Positions 6,186 through 12,208 of a stretch of 12,208 nt of DNA are shown one piece after another (position 1 is the first letter of the stretch; the number at the start of each line of letters is the position of its first letter). Source of the DNA: Colivivens sp963645405 (GTDB lineage: Bacteria > Bacteroidota > Bacteroidia > Bacteroidales > Bacteroidaceae); NCBI GenBank assembly GCA_963645405.1, contig CAVISR010000089.1, positions 1-12,208 of the forward strand, written 5' to 3'. The translations under genes and the position numbers were made by a program. The notes under the pieces were generated by a model that saw only the letters and a program-made list of their open reading frames with translations, was not told where the DNA came from and ran no database searches.

Positions 6186-6950
6186 ATGGTTTATTTTTTG
6201 TCAGACGCACATTTGGGTAGTCGTGCCCTCGAACACAAGAGAACTCAGGAGCGCAAGCTCGTACGTTTTCTCGATTCCATCAAGCACAAGGCTGAAGCAG
6301 TTTATATGCTTGGCGACATGTTCGACTTCTGGTTTGAGTACAAGGACGTGGTGCCCAAGGGCTACACACGCTTCCTCGGCAAGTTGAGTGAACTGACTGA
6401 TTTGGGGGTTGAGGTACATTACTTCACTGGCAACCACGACATGTGGATGGACGACTATCTCAACAAGGAATGTGGCGTAATCCTGCACCGTGAACCTTGT
6501 CTGCTGGAAATCTATGGGAAAGAGTTCTATCTGGCACACGGGCACAACCTCGACCTCGACAAGGACGACCGCATGGGAAGGTTCATGTTCTGGTGCTTCG
6601 AGAACAAGACCTTGCAGCGCCTGGCAAAGATGATTCATCCCCATTGGTTCATGAACTTCGGACTGAACTGGGCAAAGAACAGCAGGGAGAAGCACAAGAT
6701 TATTGGCGAAGAACCGTATAAGGGCGAGCAGAATGAAAACCTTGTGGTATTTGCCAAGCAGTATCTTGCATCCCATCCGGGAGTCAATTACTTCATATTC
6801 GGACACCGGCACATAGAGCTCGACCTGATGATTGGTCACGACTGCCATGCCATCATCCTTGGTGAATGGTACAGCCTCTTCACTTATGCCTCGTTCGACG
6901 GCACCACATTCGTGATGGGCAACTATGTGGAGGGCGAAACCGAACTGTAG
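6186..6950 (+). CDS. lpxH: UDP-2,3-diacylglucosamine diphosphatase (LpxH-type)
   Basis: Calcineurin-like metallophosphoesterase of 254 aa, best read as LpxH or an LpxH-like enzyme that cleaves UDP-2,3-diacylglucosamine to lipid X and UMP during lipid A synthesis at the inner membrane. All metal-site motifs are present: SDAHLG (D7, H9), GDMFDFW (D44), GNHDMW (N83, H84), HGHNLD (H118, H120) and FGHRH (H207, H209). The GDMFDFW motif and the Trp- and Arg-rich region at 130-170 are typical of the LpxH branch rather than of general phosphoesterases. It follows the MIP18 gene after 80 bp that hold an 18-bp repeat, with no visible promoter, so it may end the glycosyltransferase-radC unit. The family has several paralogs in Bacteroidota, so the substrate is inferred. 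Confidence 0.85.
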   Translation: MVYFLSDAHLGSRALEHKRTQERKLVRFLDSIKHKAEAVYMLGDMFDFWFEYKDVVPKGYTRFLGKLSELTDLGVEVHYFTGNHDMWMDDYLNKECGVILHREPCLLEIYGKEFYLAHGHNLDLDKDDRMGRFMFWCFENKTLQRLAKMIHPHWFMNFGLNWAKNSREKHKIIGEEPYKGEQNENLVVFAKQYLASHPGVNYFIFGHRHIELDLMIGHDCHAIILGEWYSLFTYASFDGTTFVMGNYVEGETEL

Positions 6951-7027
6951 AGTGCGGAAATGCGAGGACAGGTGTAAATCAAGTTCTGCAAGTCTGGAAT
7001 ACGAAGGGTGCTTTGGCTTATCGTACT

Positions 7028-7115
7028 ACAACCGCTTATCTGAGCTAACACGACCGCTTGTCCATTGACTTACGACCGCTTGTCCATCGACTTACGACCA
7101 GCTGTCCGTTTGGCT
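7028..7115 (+). repeat. 22-bp tandem repeat upstream of argR
   Basis: Four contiguous 22-bp units begin at 7028, 7050, 7072 and 7094. Each opens with AC(A/G)ACC and the first three continue GCTT(A/G)TC; the middle two (ACGACCGCTTGTCCAT then T/C, GACTT) differ at one base. The array lies between lpxH and the argR control region, ending about 40 bp before the first putative ARG box. Confidence 0.85.
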
Positions 7116-7152
7116 GGTATCGGCTTGCAGAGTTTCCAATTACGGGCTGACA

Positions 7153-7187
7153 TGCATTTTATTCACGGAAATCATGAATGAAATTCA
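7153..7187. promoter_or_regulatory. Putative tandem ARG boxes (ArgR operators)
   Basis: Two similar palindromic words are present: TGCATTTTATTCA (7153-7165) and TGAATGAAATTCA (7175-7187), the second a perfect inverted repeat apart from its central GAA. They resemble the half-sites TGAAT/ATTCA of the E. coli and Bacillus ARG box, although the spacer is 3 rather than 4 bases. Their centres are 22 bp apart, close to the 21 bp of classical paired ARG boxes. They sit just upstream of the argR promoter, consistent with autoregulation and arginine repression of the operon. An ATGCAT word at 7192-7197 may be a further half-site pair. Confidence 0.55.
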
Positions 7188-7195
7188 TAGAATGC

Positions 7196-7226
7196 ATTGC
7201 CGTTTGCGTATTATTTTATAATTTTG
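7196..7226 (+). promoter_or_regulatory. argR operon promoter
   Basis: ATTG (7196-7199), a 19-bp spacer and an exact -7 box TAATTTTG (7219-7226). Transcription would begin near 7232. This leaves a normal leader of about 22 nt before the ATG at 7254 and almost none before the ATG at 7236. Confidence 0.68.
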
Positions 7227-7253
7227 CAGTCTCAAATGAATAATTATACGGCA

Positions 7254-7724
7254 ATGGATACTAAAGGTTCAAGGTTGGAGGTAATAAGACTGATTCTTTC
7301 GAGTCAGGAAATCTCTTCTCAGGAAGACTTACTCAAGAGGTTGCAGCAGGAAGGATTCCTCCTGTCGCAGGCAACACTTTCGCGAGACTTGAAGCAACTG
7401 AAGGTTGCCAAGGCTGCATCGATGAACGGCAGGTCGATTTACATCCTGCCCAACAATGCCATGTACCGGCGCGTGAGAGAGCACCGACCCATTCAGGAGA
7501 TGCTGTTGAGCAGCGGAGTGCAGGCAATACATTTCAGCGGAAACCTCTGCGTCATCAAGACACGTCCGGGCTATGCAAGCAGTGTGGCATACGACATTGA
7601 CAATGCCAACATACCTGAGGTGATTGGTACGGTGGCAGGCGACGACACAATAATGATTGTTCTCGAGGAAAATTATTCGCGGGAACTGATGAGAATGAAA
7701 CTAGAAACAACATTAAACAAATAA
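7254..7724 (+). CDS. argR: Arginine repressor ArgR
   Basis: Arginine-responsive transcriptional repressor, 156 aa, the standard ArgR/AhrC length. The N-terminal winged helix-turn-helix ends with the family signature SQATLSRDLKQLKVAK (38-53). The C-terminal oligomerisation and arginine-binding domain contains GTVAGDDTIMIV (125-136), whose acidic pair contacts the arginine side chain. I chose the ATG at 7254 because MDTKGSRLEVIRLIL aligns with relatives; an in-frame ATG at 7236 adds six residues but would be almost leaderless given the promoter. Two ARG-box-like palindromes precede the promoter. It is the first gene of the arginine block and 46 bp ahead of the acyltransferase gene, so it probably represses its own operon and distant arginine genes. 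Confidence 0.95.
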   Translation: MDTKGSRLEVIRLILSSQEISSQEDLLKRLQQEGFLLSQATLSRDLKQLKVAKAASMNGRSIYILPNNAMYRRVREHRPIQEMLLSSGVQAIHFSGNLCVIKTRPGYASSVAYDIDNANIPEVIGTVAGDDTIMIVLEENYSRELMRMKLETTLNK

Positions 7725-7737
7725 TAAGTATGGTAGG

Positions 7738-7757
7738 GGCAAGACTGAGGGCTTGCC
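7738..7757 (+). other. Small hairpin between argR and the acyltransferase gene
   Basis: GGCAAG (7738-7743) and CTTGCC (7752-7757) can form a 6-bp stem with an 8-base loop. No T-run follows, so it is unlikely to be a full terminator; it could affect mRNA stability or the relative expression of argR and the downstream genes. Confidence 0.3.
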
Positions 7758-7770
7758 ATGACAAACGGAA

Positions 7771-8406
7771 ATGGAATATCCAGACGGAATAAAAGTCATT
7801 GTGGCTGATGCGTCACATGAGAAGTATGTGGATCTGATTAATGACACAATACGCGAGGCTGCAAGAAAACGCGGTACAGGCATTGCAGAGCGTACACATG
7901 AGTATGTGGCAACAAAAATGAAGGAAGGTAAGGCTGTGCTGGCTCTTGATCCAAGCCAACAGACTGAACTGGGAGACAAGTTTGCCGGTTTCAGCTATAT
8001 CGAGACATGGGGCAACAAGTCGTATGTGACCACTTCGGGACTGATTGTCCACCCGGACTATCAAGGGCGTGACATATCAAAACGTATAAAAGACCACACG
8101 TTTACGCTGGCACGTGTCCGATGGCCTCATGCTAAAATATTCTCGCTTACGAGCGGAGACGCTGTCATGAAGATGAACACCGCATTGGGATATGTTCCGG
8201 TGTCGTTCAACCAACTTACCGACGACGATTCCTTCTGGCGCAGTTGCCAGGGCTGTGTGAACTATCCCATCCTGCAGATGAAGAACCGCAAGTTCTGTAT
8301 CTGCACGGGAATGCTCTACAATCCGGAGAAACACAAGGGCGAACCAACACCCATTGAACTCTTCCAGGAGATAATAAAGGAAATGGCAGTGAGAGGACTC
8401 ATGTAA
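7771..8406 (+). CDS. GNAT acyltransferase of the arginine cluster (candidate glutamate N-acyltransferase)
   Basis: GNAT-fold N-acyltransferase of 211 aa. The acyl-CoA-binding motif A is GLIVHPDYQGRDISKRIKD (90-108); its QGRDIS differs from the usual Q/RxxGxG/A because the second glycine is Asp. A following segment, SLTSGDAVMKMNTALGYVPV, matches the GNAT motif B region. The C-terminal part has four cysteines in CX2C-X13-CXC spacing (C159, C162, C176, C178), which could bind a metal. The position between argR and argG, with no other argA or argJ here, suggests it performs the first committed step, glutamate N-acetylation or N-succinylation. Similar proteins occupy this position in other Bacteroidales, as I recall. 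It lacks the amino-acid kinase domain of classical ArgA. The fold is secure; the substrate is inference from context. Confidence 0.8.
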   Translation: MEYPDGIKVIVADASHEKYVDLINDTIREAARKRGTGIAERTHEYVATKMKEGKAVLALDPSQQTELGDKFAGFSYIETWGNKSYVTTSGLIVHPDYQGRDISKRIKDHTFTLARVRWPHAKIFSLTSGDAVMKMNTALGYVPVSFNQLTDDDSFWRSCQGCVNYPILQMKNRKFCICTGMLYNPEKHKGEPTPIELFQEIIKEMAVRGLM

Positions 8407-8414
8407 GACTGGCT

Positions 8415-8502
8415 TCAAGTACAAAGCCTTTGGGAACTGGGTGCAAAGTCTCTCGGAATTGAGTTCAAAGACTTTCGGAACTGAGCGCAAGGTCTCTCGG
8501 AA
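8415..8502. repeat. 22-bp tandem repeat inside the arginine operon
   Basis: Four contiguous 22-bp units start at 8415, 8437, 8459 and 8481. The common pattern is a CAA(A/G) centre followed by CTTT or TCTC and an ending GG(A/G)AA or CGGAA. The array fills the space between the acyltransferase stop codon and argG and contains no promoter match. It shares GTGCAAAGT and the 22-bp period with the array at 2939-3024. Confidence 0.85.
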
Positions 8503-8548
8503 TAATCGGAATTAATGATGTGGAATACAATAAAAAACAAACAATAAG

Positions 8549-9754
8549 ATGGATAAGAAGAAAAAGGTTGTCGTTGCTTTCAGCGGTGGTTTGGATACAT
8601 CCTATACCGTGATGTATCTGGCAAAAGAAAAAGGATATGAAGTTCATGCGGCTTGTGCCAACACAGGCGGTTTCAGTGCAGAACAGTTGAAGACTAATGA
8701 AGAGAACGCCTACAAGTTGGGCGCAACAAAATACATCACTCTCGACGTGACTCACGAATACTATGAGAAGAGCCTCAAGTATATGGTCTACGGCAATGTG
8801 CTGCGCAACAACTGCTACCCGATATCAGTAAGTTCAGAGCGTATTTTCCAGGCTCTTGCCATTGCGCGCTATGCCAAGGAAATCGGTGCCGATGCCATTG
8901 CCCATGGAAGTACTGGTGCAGGCAATGACCAGATTCGTTTCGACATGACATTCCTTGTCATGGCACCTGGAACAGAAATCATCACACTTACTCGCGACGG
9001 AAACTTGAGCCGTCAGGAGGAGATTGATTACCTCAACAAGAATGGATTCTCTGCAGACTTCGCCAAACTGAAATACAGCTACAATGTGGGTCTGTGGGGA
9101 ACAAGTATCTGTGGAGGTGAGATCCTCGACTCAACCCAGGGCTTGCCGGAGTCAGCTTACTTGAAGCACCCGACAAAGGAAGGTCCGGAGATTCTCAAGA
9201 TTGGTTTTGAGAAGGGAGAAATCGTGTCTGTCAACGGCATTCACTATGACGACAAGGTAAAGGCAATTCAGGCTGTGGAAGAAATCGGTGCTGCTTATGG
9301 TATTGGTCGTGACTGCCATGTGGGCGATACAATAATAGGAATCAAAGGACGTGTGGGATTTGAGGCAGCAGCTCCAATGCTTATTATCGGAGCACACCGC
9401 TTCCTCGAGAAATTCACTCTCTCAAAGTGGCAGCAGTATTGGAAAGACCAAATCAGCAACTGGTATGGAATGTTCCTGCATGAGAGCCAGTATCTTGAGC
9501 CAGTCATGCCGGATATGGAGGCGATGCTTACCAGCTCGCAGCGTAATGTGACAGGAGAAGTGACACTCGAACTGCGTCCGCTCATGTTCCAGACTGTAGG
9601 TGTTGATTCACCAAACGACCTCGTGAAGAACAAGCTCGGTGAGTATGGCGAGACTGCCAAGGCATGGACCAGCGAAGATGCAAAGGGTTTCATCAAGGTC
9701 AATTCCACTGCACTCCGTGCTTACTATCTTGCTCATCCAGACGAAAGGAACTAA
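8549..9754 (+). CDS. argG: Argininosuccinate synthase
   Basis: Cytosolic enzyme of 401 aa that joins citrulline and aspartate using ATP to make argininosuccinate, the penultimate step of arginine synthesis. The N-terminal ATP-pyrophosphatase loop is AFSGGLDTS (10-18). Other family marks are NTGGFS, PISVSSERIFQALAI, AHGSTGAGNDQIRFD (GSTGAGND where many bacteria have GSTGKGND) and GLWGTSICGGEI, which contacts substrate. The C-terminal half includes GIKGRVGFEAAAP and a WYGMFLHESQYLEP segment typical of the Bacteroidota form. ATG 8549 gives MDKKKKVVVAFSGG, the usual N-terminus. The 142-bp gap before it holds a tandem repeat but no promoter match, and argC begins 3 bp after its stop codon, so it is probably read as part of the argR operon. 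Confidence 0.97.
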   Translation: MDKKKKVVVAFSGGLDTSYTVMYLAKEKGYEVHAACANTGGFSAEQLKTNEENAYKLGATKYITLDVTHEYYEKSLKYMVYGNVLRNNCYPISVSSERIFQALAIARYAKEIGADAIAHGSTGAGNDQIRFDMTFLVMAPGTEIITLTRDGNLSRQEEIDYLNKNGFSADFAKLKYSYNVGLWGTSICGGEILDSTQGLPESAYLKHPTKEGPEILKIGFEKGEIVSVNGIHYDDKVKAIQAVEEIGAAYGIGRDCHVGDTIIGIKGRVGFEAAAPMLIIGAHRFLEKFTLSKWQQYWKDQISNWYGMFLHESQYLEPVMPDMEAMLTSSQRNVTGEVTLELRPLMFQTVGVDSPNDLVKNKLGEYGETAKAWTSEDAKGFIKVNSTALRAYYLAHPDERN

Positions 9755-9757
9755 GCG

Positions 9758-10768
9758 ATGGTGAAAGTCGGAATCTTAGGAGCTGCCGGATATACAGGAG
9801 GCGAACTCATCCGCTTGTTGCTCAATCATCCGTCGGTGGAGATTGTGTTTGCCAACAGCGAATCAAACGCAGGCAACAAAGTGTATGAAGTCCATGAAGG
9901 ACTGATAGGGGAGACTGAACTGGAGTTCACTGACGCCAAACCTTTCGACAAGGTGGATGTCGTGTTCTTCTGCTTCGGACATGGAAAGAGCGAGGCATTC
10001 CTCAAGGAAAATACAATTCCTGCAGGAGTGAAGATAATAGACTTGGCACAGGACTTCCGCATCAAGGGCAGCCATGATTATGTCTATGGCTTGCCGGAGA
10101 TTCATCGTGAGGAAATCAAGGCGTGCATGCATCTTGCCAATCCTGGGTGCTTCGCCACAGCCATCCAACTCGGACTGCTTCCTTTGGCTAAGGCAGGACT
10201 GTTGACCCACGACGTGAATGTCAGTGCCATCACTGGTTCCACCGGTGCAGGTCAGAAGCCAGGCGCAACAACCCATTTCTCATGGAGAGCAGACAACTTG
10301 AGCGTATATAAGGTGTTCACTCACCAGCATCTTCACGAAATAACCCAGACTTTGAACGAGCTCCGTCCGGCAGACAAGCCGCAGGTCATCGATACGTTGA
10401 ACGAGGGCTATGATGCAGATGGTGTCACTGTGGACTTTGTTCCATTCAGAGGAAACTTCTCCCGTGGCATATTCTGCTCAGAAGTCATCAAGCTCGATTC
10501 GGCAGATACAGATGTCGTGGAATTGTACAGGGACTTCTACAAGGACGCTGCCTTCACTCATTACTCCGACAAAGCACTGGATTTGAAGCAGGTGGTCAAC
10601 ACCAACAAAGCACTCGTGCATGTGGAGCAGTTCGGCAAGAAACTTGTTGTCACTTCAGTCATCGACAATCTGCTCAAGGGCGCAGTGGGACAGGCAGTGC
10701 AGAACATGAACCTGATGTTTGGACTCGATGAGGCTGAAGGTCTCAAGCTCAAGGCAAGTGCATTCTAA
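9758..10768 (+). CDS. argC: N-acyl-gamma-glutamyl-phosphate reductase
   Basis: NADPH-dependent reductase of 336 aa that turns the N-acylglutamyl phosphate into its semialdehyde, the third step of ornithine synthesis. The N-terminal nucleotide-binding fold starts VGILGAAGYTGGELIRLL (4-21). The catalytic cysteine is C131 in LANPGCFATA, and TGSTGAGQKPG (159-169) is the conserved substrate loop. The C-terminus, NLLKGAVGQAVQNMNLMFGL (304-323), is a family hallmark. It is somewhat longer than the ~320 aa I expect for Bacteroidales relatives, apparently because of extra residues around 204-222. It starts 3 bp after argG, with AAGGA overlapping the argG end as a possible ribosome site. The gene tail is the first unit of a 28-bp repeat. 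Whether the acyl group is acetyl or succinyl cannot be read from this protein. Confidence 0.96.
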   Translation: MVKVGILGAAGYTGGELIRLLLNHPSVEIVFANSESNAGNKVYEVHEGLIGETELEFTDAKPFDKVDVVFFCFGHGKSEAFLKENTIPAGVKIIDLAQDFRIKGSHDYVYGLPEIHREEIKACMHLANPGCFATAIQLGLLPLAKAGLLTHDVNVSAITGSTGAGQKPGATTHFSWRADNLSVYKVFTHQHLHEITQTLNELRPADKPQVIDTLNEGYDADGVTVDFVPFRGNFSRGIFCSEVIKLDSADTDVVELYRDFYKDAAFTHYSDKALDLKQVVNTNKALVHVEQFGKKLVVTSVIDNLLKGAVGQAVQNMNLMFGLDEAEGLKLKASAF

Positions 10769-10834
10769 GTGAAGAGTCAAGGCAAGCGCAGTTTGATTGA
10801 AGAATTAAGTGCAAGTGCATTTTAGTAAACTATT
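10751..10834 (+). repeat. 28-bp tandem repeat starting in the argC end
   Basis: About three units begin at 10751, 10779 and 10807. The first overlaps the last six codons of argC: GCAAGTGCATTCTAAGT ends the gene, and GCAAGTGCATTTTAGT recurs at 10811-10826. Unit 2 is closer at its 3' end (TGAAGA). The array occupies most of the gap to argD; no promoter match is seen in it. Confidence 0.7.
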
Positions 10835-10861
10835 TAATAGACAAGACAGAAACATAGGATT

Positions 10862-11989
10862 ATGCAGTTATTTGATGTTTATCCGCTGTTTGATATAGCA
10901 ATAGAAAAAGGAAAAGGATGTAAGGTCTGGGACGACAAAGGTCAGGAATATCTTGACTTGTATGGGGGTCATGCTGTAATCAGCATCGGACATTGCCATC
11001 CGCATTATGTAGAGAAAATGACCGGGCAACTCAACAAGCTCGGTTTCTATAGTAATTCAGTAATCAACCCATTGCAGCGTGAACTGGCACAGCGTCTGGG
11101 CAAGGCTTGTGGCTACGAGGACTACAGCCTGTTCTTGGTGAATACCGGGGCAGAGGCAAATGAGAATGCCCTGAAGTTGGCTTCGTTCTACAATGGACGC
11201 AAAAGGGTGTTGTCTGCCGACAAGGCATTCCACGGACGTACATCCCTGGCAGTTGAAGTTACAGACAATCCGAAGATTGTATCGCCGATAAACGCCAACG
11301 GTCATGTGACCTTCCTTCCGCTTAATGACCTCGAGGCATGGAAGAAGGAAATAGAGAAAGACGATGTGTGTGCTTGTATCGTAGAGTGCATCCAGGGTGT
11401 AGGCGGCATCCGTGTGGCAAGCAAGGAATTCATGCAGGGATTGAGCGCAATCTGCAAAGAGCACAACACCATACTTATTTGCGACGAGATTCAGTGCGGC
11501 TACGGACGTTCGGGCAAGTTCTTCGCACACCAGCATCTTGATGTAAAGCCCGACCTCATCACTGTTGCCAAAGGAATAGGTAACGGTTTCCCGATGAGCG
11601 GCGTACTTATCTCTCCGATGTTCAAGGCTGTCTACGGTCAGTTGGGCACTACTTTCGGTGGCAACCACTTGGCTTGTGCAGCAGCACTGGCAGTGCTCGA
11701 CGTGATGGAGGAAGAACATCTGGTTGAGAATGCAGCTGAGGTGGGCGAATATCTCATTGGTCGTCTGAAGGAAGAGAAACTGCCTCATGTGGTTGACGTA
11801 CGGGGCAGGGGCTTGATGATAGGAATCGAACTCGATGTGCCTTACAAGGAGATACGCAACCGACTGGTGCACGAACAACATTGCTTCACTGGCTGCAGCG
11901 GAACAAACGTGCTCCGTCTGCTTCCGCCTCTTTGCCTGTCGAAGGCAGATGCCGATGATTTCATCTGCCGTCTGAAGAAAGCGCTGTAA
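10862..11989 (+). CDS. argD: N-acylornithine aminotransferase
   Basis: PLP-dependent class III aminotransferase of 375 aa that makes N-acylornithine from the ArgC semialdehyde with glutamate as amino donor. Motifs: LDLYGGHAVISIGHCHP near the N-terminus, NTGAEANENALK (94-105) that grips the PLP phosphate, HGRTSLA, the ICDEIQCGYGRSG loop with D208 for the pyridine nitrogen, and the Schiff-base lysine K237 in TVAKGIGNGFP. GQLGTTFGGNHLACAAALA and RLLPPLCLS complete the pattern. The ATG at 10862 gives MQLFDVYPLFDIAI, matching the relatives I recall. It lies 93 bp after argC in a gap filled with a repeat and no promoter, so it probably ends the arginine operon. In Bacteroides fragilis this pathway uses succinylated intermediates, so the substrate may be N-succinylornithine. 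proC, which I recall following argD in Bacteroides, is not present here. Confidence 0.95.
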   Translation: MQLFDVYPLFDIAIEKGKGCKVWDDKGQEYLDLYGGHAVISIGHCHPHYVEKMTGQLNKLGFYSNSVINPLQRELAQRLGKACGYEDYSLFLVNTGAEANENALKLASFYNGRKRVLSADKAFHGRTSLAVEVTDNPKIVSPINANGHVTFLPLNDLEAWKKEIEKDDVCACIVECIQGVGGIRVASKEFMQGLSAICKEHNTILICDEIQCGYGRSGKFFAHQHLDVKPDLITVAKGIGNGFPMSGVLISPMFKAVYGQLGTTFGGNHLACAAALAVLDVMEEEHLVENAAEVGEYLIGRLKEEKLPHVVDVRGRGLMIGIELDVPYKEIRNRLVHEQHCFTGCSGTNVLRLLPPLCLSKADADDFICRLKKAL

Positions 11990-12023
11990 TAGTACAGAAG
12001 ATAGAATCTGAAACTGGAAACTG

Positions 12024-12067
12024 AAACTGGTCATTGGAAGGTGCAATCCCTTGCCAATGACCAGTTT
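12024..12067 (+). terminator. Long hairpin after argD
   Basis: Perfect 14-bp arms AAACTGGTCATTGG (12024-12037) and CCAATGACCAGTTT (12054-12067), extended inward by AAGG/CCTT with a one-base bulge, leave a 7-base loop. The hairpin begins 34 bp after the argD stop codon. Only a weak T-rich stretch (CCTTTTAT) follows, so it may protect the mRNA end as much as terminate. Short GAAACTG words are repeated just before it. Confidence 0.7.
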
Positions 12068-12154
12068 CCTTTTATAGTCTATCCTTTATATTCCATTGTA
12101 GCTGGCAACGAAACCTTGGTAACCATCCGAAACAAGCCGACTTGTCCATATCAA

Positions 12155-12188
12155 AAAAAATCTCGCAAGGTTATCTGCGAGATTTTTT
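12155..12188. terminator. Bidirectional Rho-independent terminator
   Basis: Perfect 13-bp inverted repeat AAAAAATCTCGCA (12155-12167) / TGCGAGATTTTTT (12176-12188) with an 8-base loop. It has an A-run on one side and a T-run on the other, so it can stop transcription from both directions. It probably ends the arginine operon and a convergent gene beyond the window. Nothing else is seen between 12068 and 12154. Confidence 0.88.
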
Positions 12189-12208
12189 GTAGTTGTATGG
12201 CAGCATGT

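Noticed and set aside
7028..7115. Possible CRISPR array because of regular repeats
   Set aside because: The units are contiguous with no spacers, only four copies of 22 bp exist and no cas gene is nearby. The same holds for the other arrays.
7197..7253. Longer argR forms starting at TTG 7197 or ATG 7236
   Set aside because: TTG 7197 overlaps the -33 box and lies before the predicted transcription start; ATG 7236 would be nearly leaderless, and relatives start at the position of ATG 7254.
11057..12046. 329-codon open frame on the minus strand
   Set aside because: It is antisense to argD and has no recognisable motif; the argD reading is certain.

Overview
The window looks like a chromosomal core segment of a Bacteroidota (Bacteroidales) bacterium, most likely Prevotella or a close relative. 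Four things point there. Promoters match the Bacteroidota sigma-factor pattern (TTTG-like -33 box, 19-20 bp spacer, TAnnTTTG -7 box). Starts have weak or no Shine-Dalgarno sequences. A PorT-type protein of the type IX secretion system is encoded. The gene order argR - GNAT acyltransferase - argG - argC - argD is the one I recall from Bacteroides/Prevotella. No rRNA, tRNA, insertion sequence, phage gene or CRISPR array is visible.

Layout: 1-286 is non-coding with an orphan promoter-like box and 22-bp tandem repeats. On the minus strand lie an NhaC-family Na+/H+ antiporter gene (287-1720) and efp (1883-2455). efp is divergent from rpmH (2705-2860, a 51-aa ribosomal protein L34 gene easily missed because of its size). 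A porT gene (3055-3798) follows. Next comes a probable unit of glycosyltransferase (own promoter), radC, a MIP18/DUF59 Fe-S assembly factor and LpxH (3978-6950). The last half is the arginine block: argR, a GNAT acyltransferase, argG, argC and argD (7254-11989). It is preceded by a putative pair of ARG boxes and a promoter and followed by two strong hairpins, so it is probably one ArgR-controlled operon. The GNAT protein is the natural candidate for the first, acyl-transferring step. ArgC and ArgD work on the acylated intermediates (acetyl or, as in Bacteroides fragilis, possibly succinyl). ArgG makes argininosuccinate. argB, argF-type and argH genes are not in the window.

The most unusual feature is not a gene. 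Eight spacers contain short, imperfect tandem repeats with periods of 15-28 bp, several of exactly 22 bp. Most arrays differ in sequence, but three relationships stand out. The arrays on the two sides of nhaC share the core CCC(A/G)GTCA in inverted orientation. The arrays at 2939-3024 and 8415-8502 share GTGCAAAGT. Two arrays (after the MIP18 gene and after argC) begin inside the 3' end of the upstream gene. This looks like an ongoing local process that builds tandem repeats in intergenic DNA.

Limits: all functions are assigned by reading motifs and recalling family members. No database search was run, and promoter and operator calls are pattern matches.
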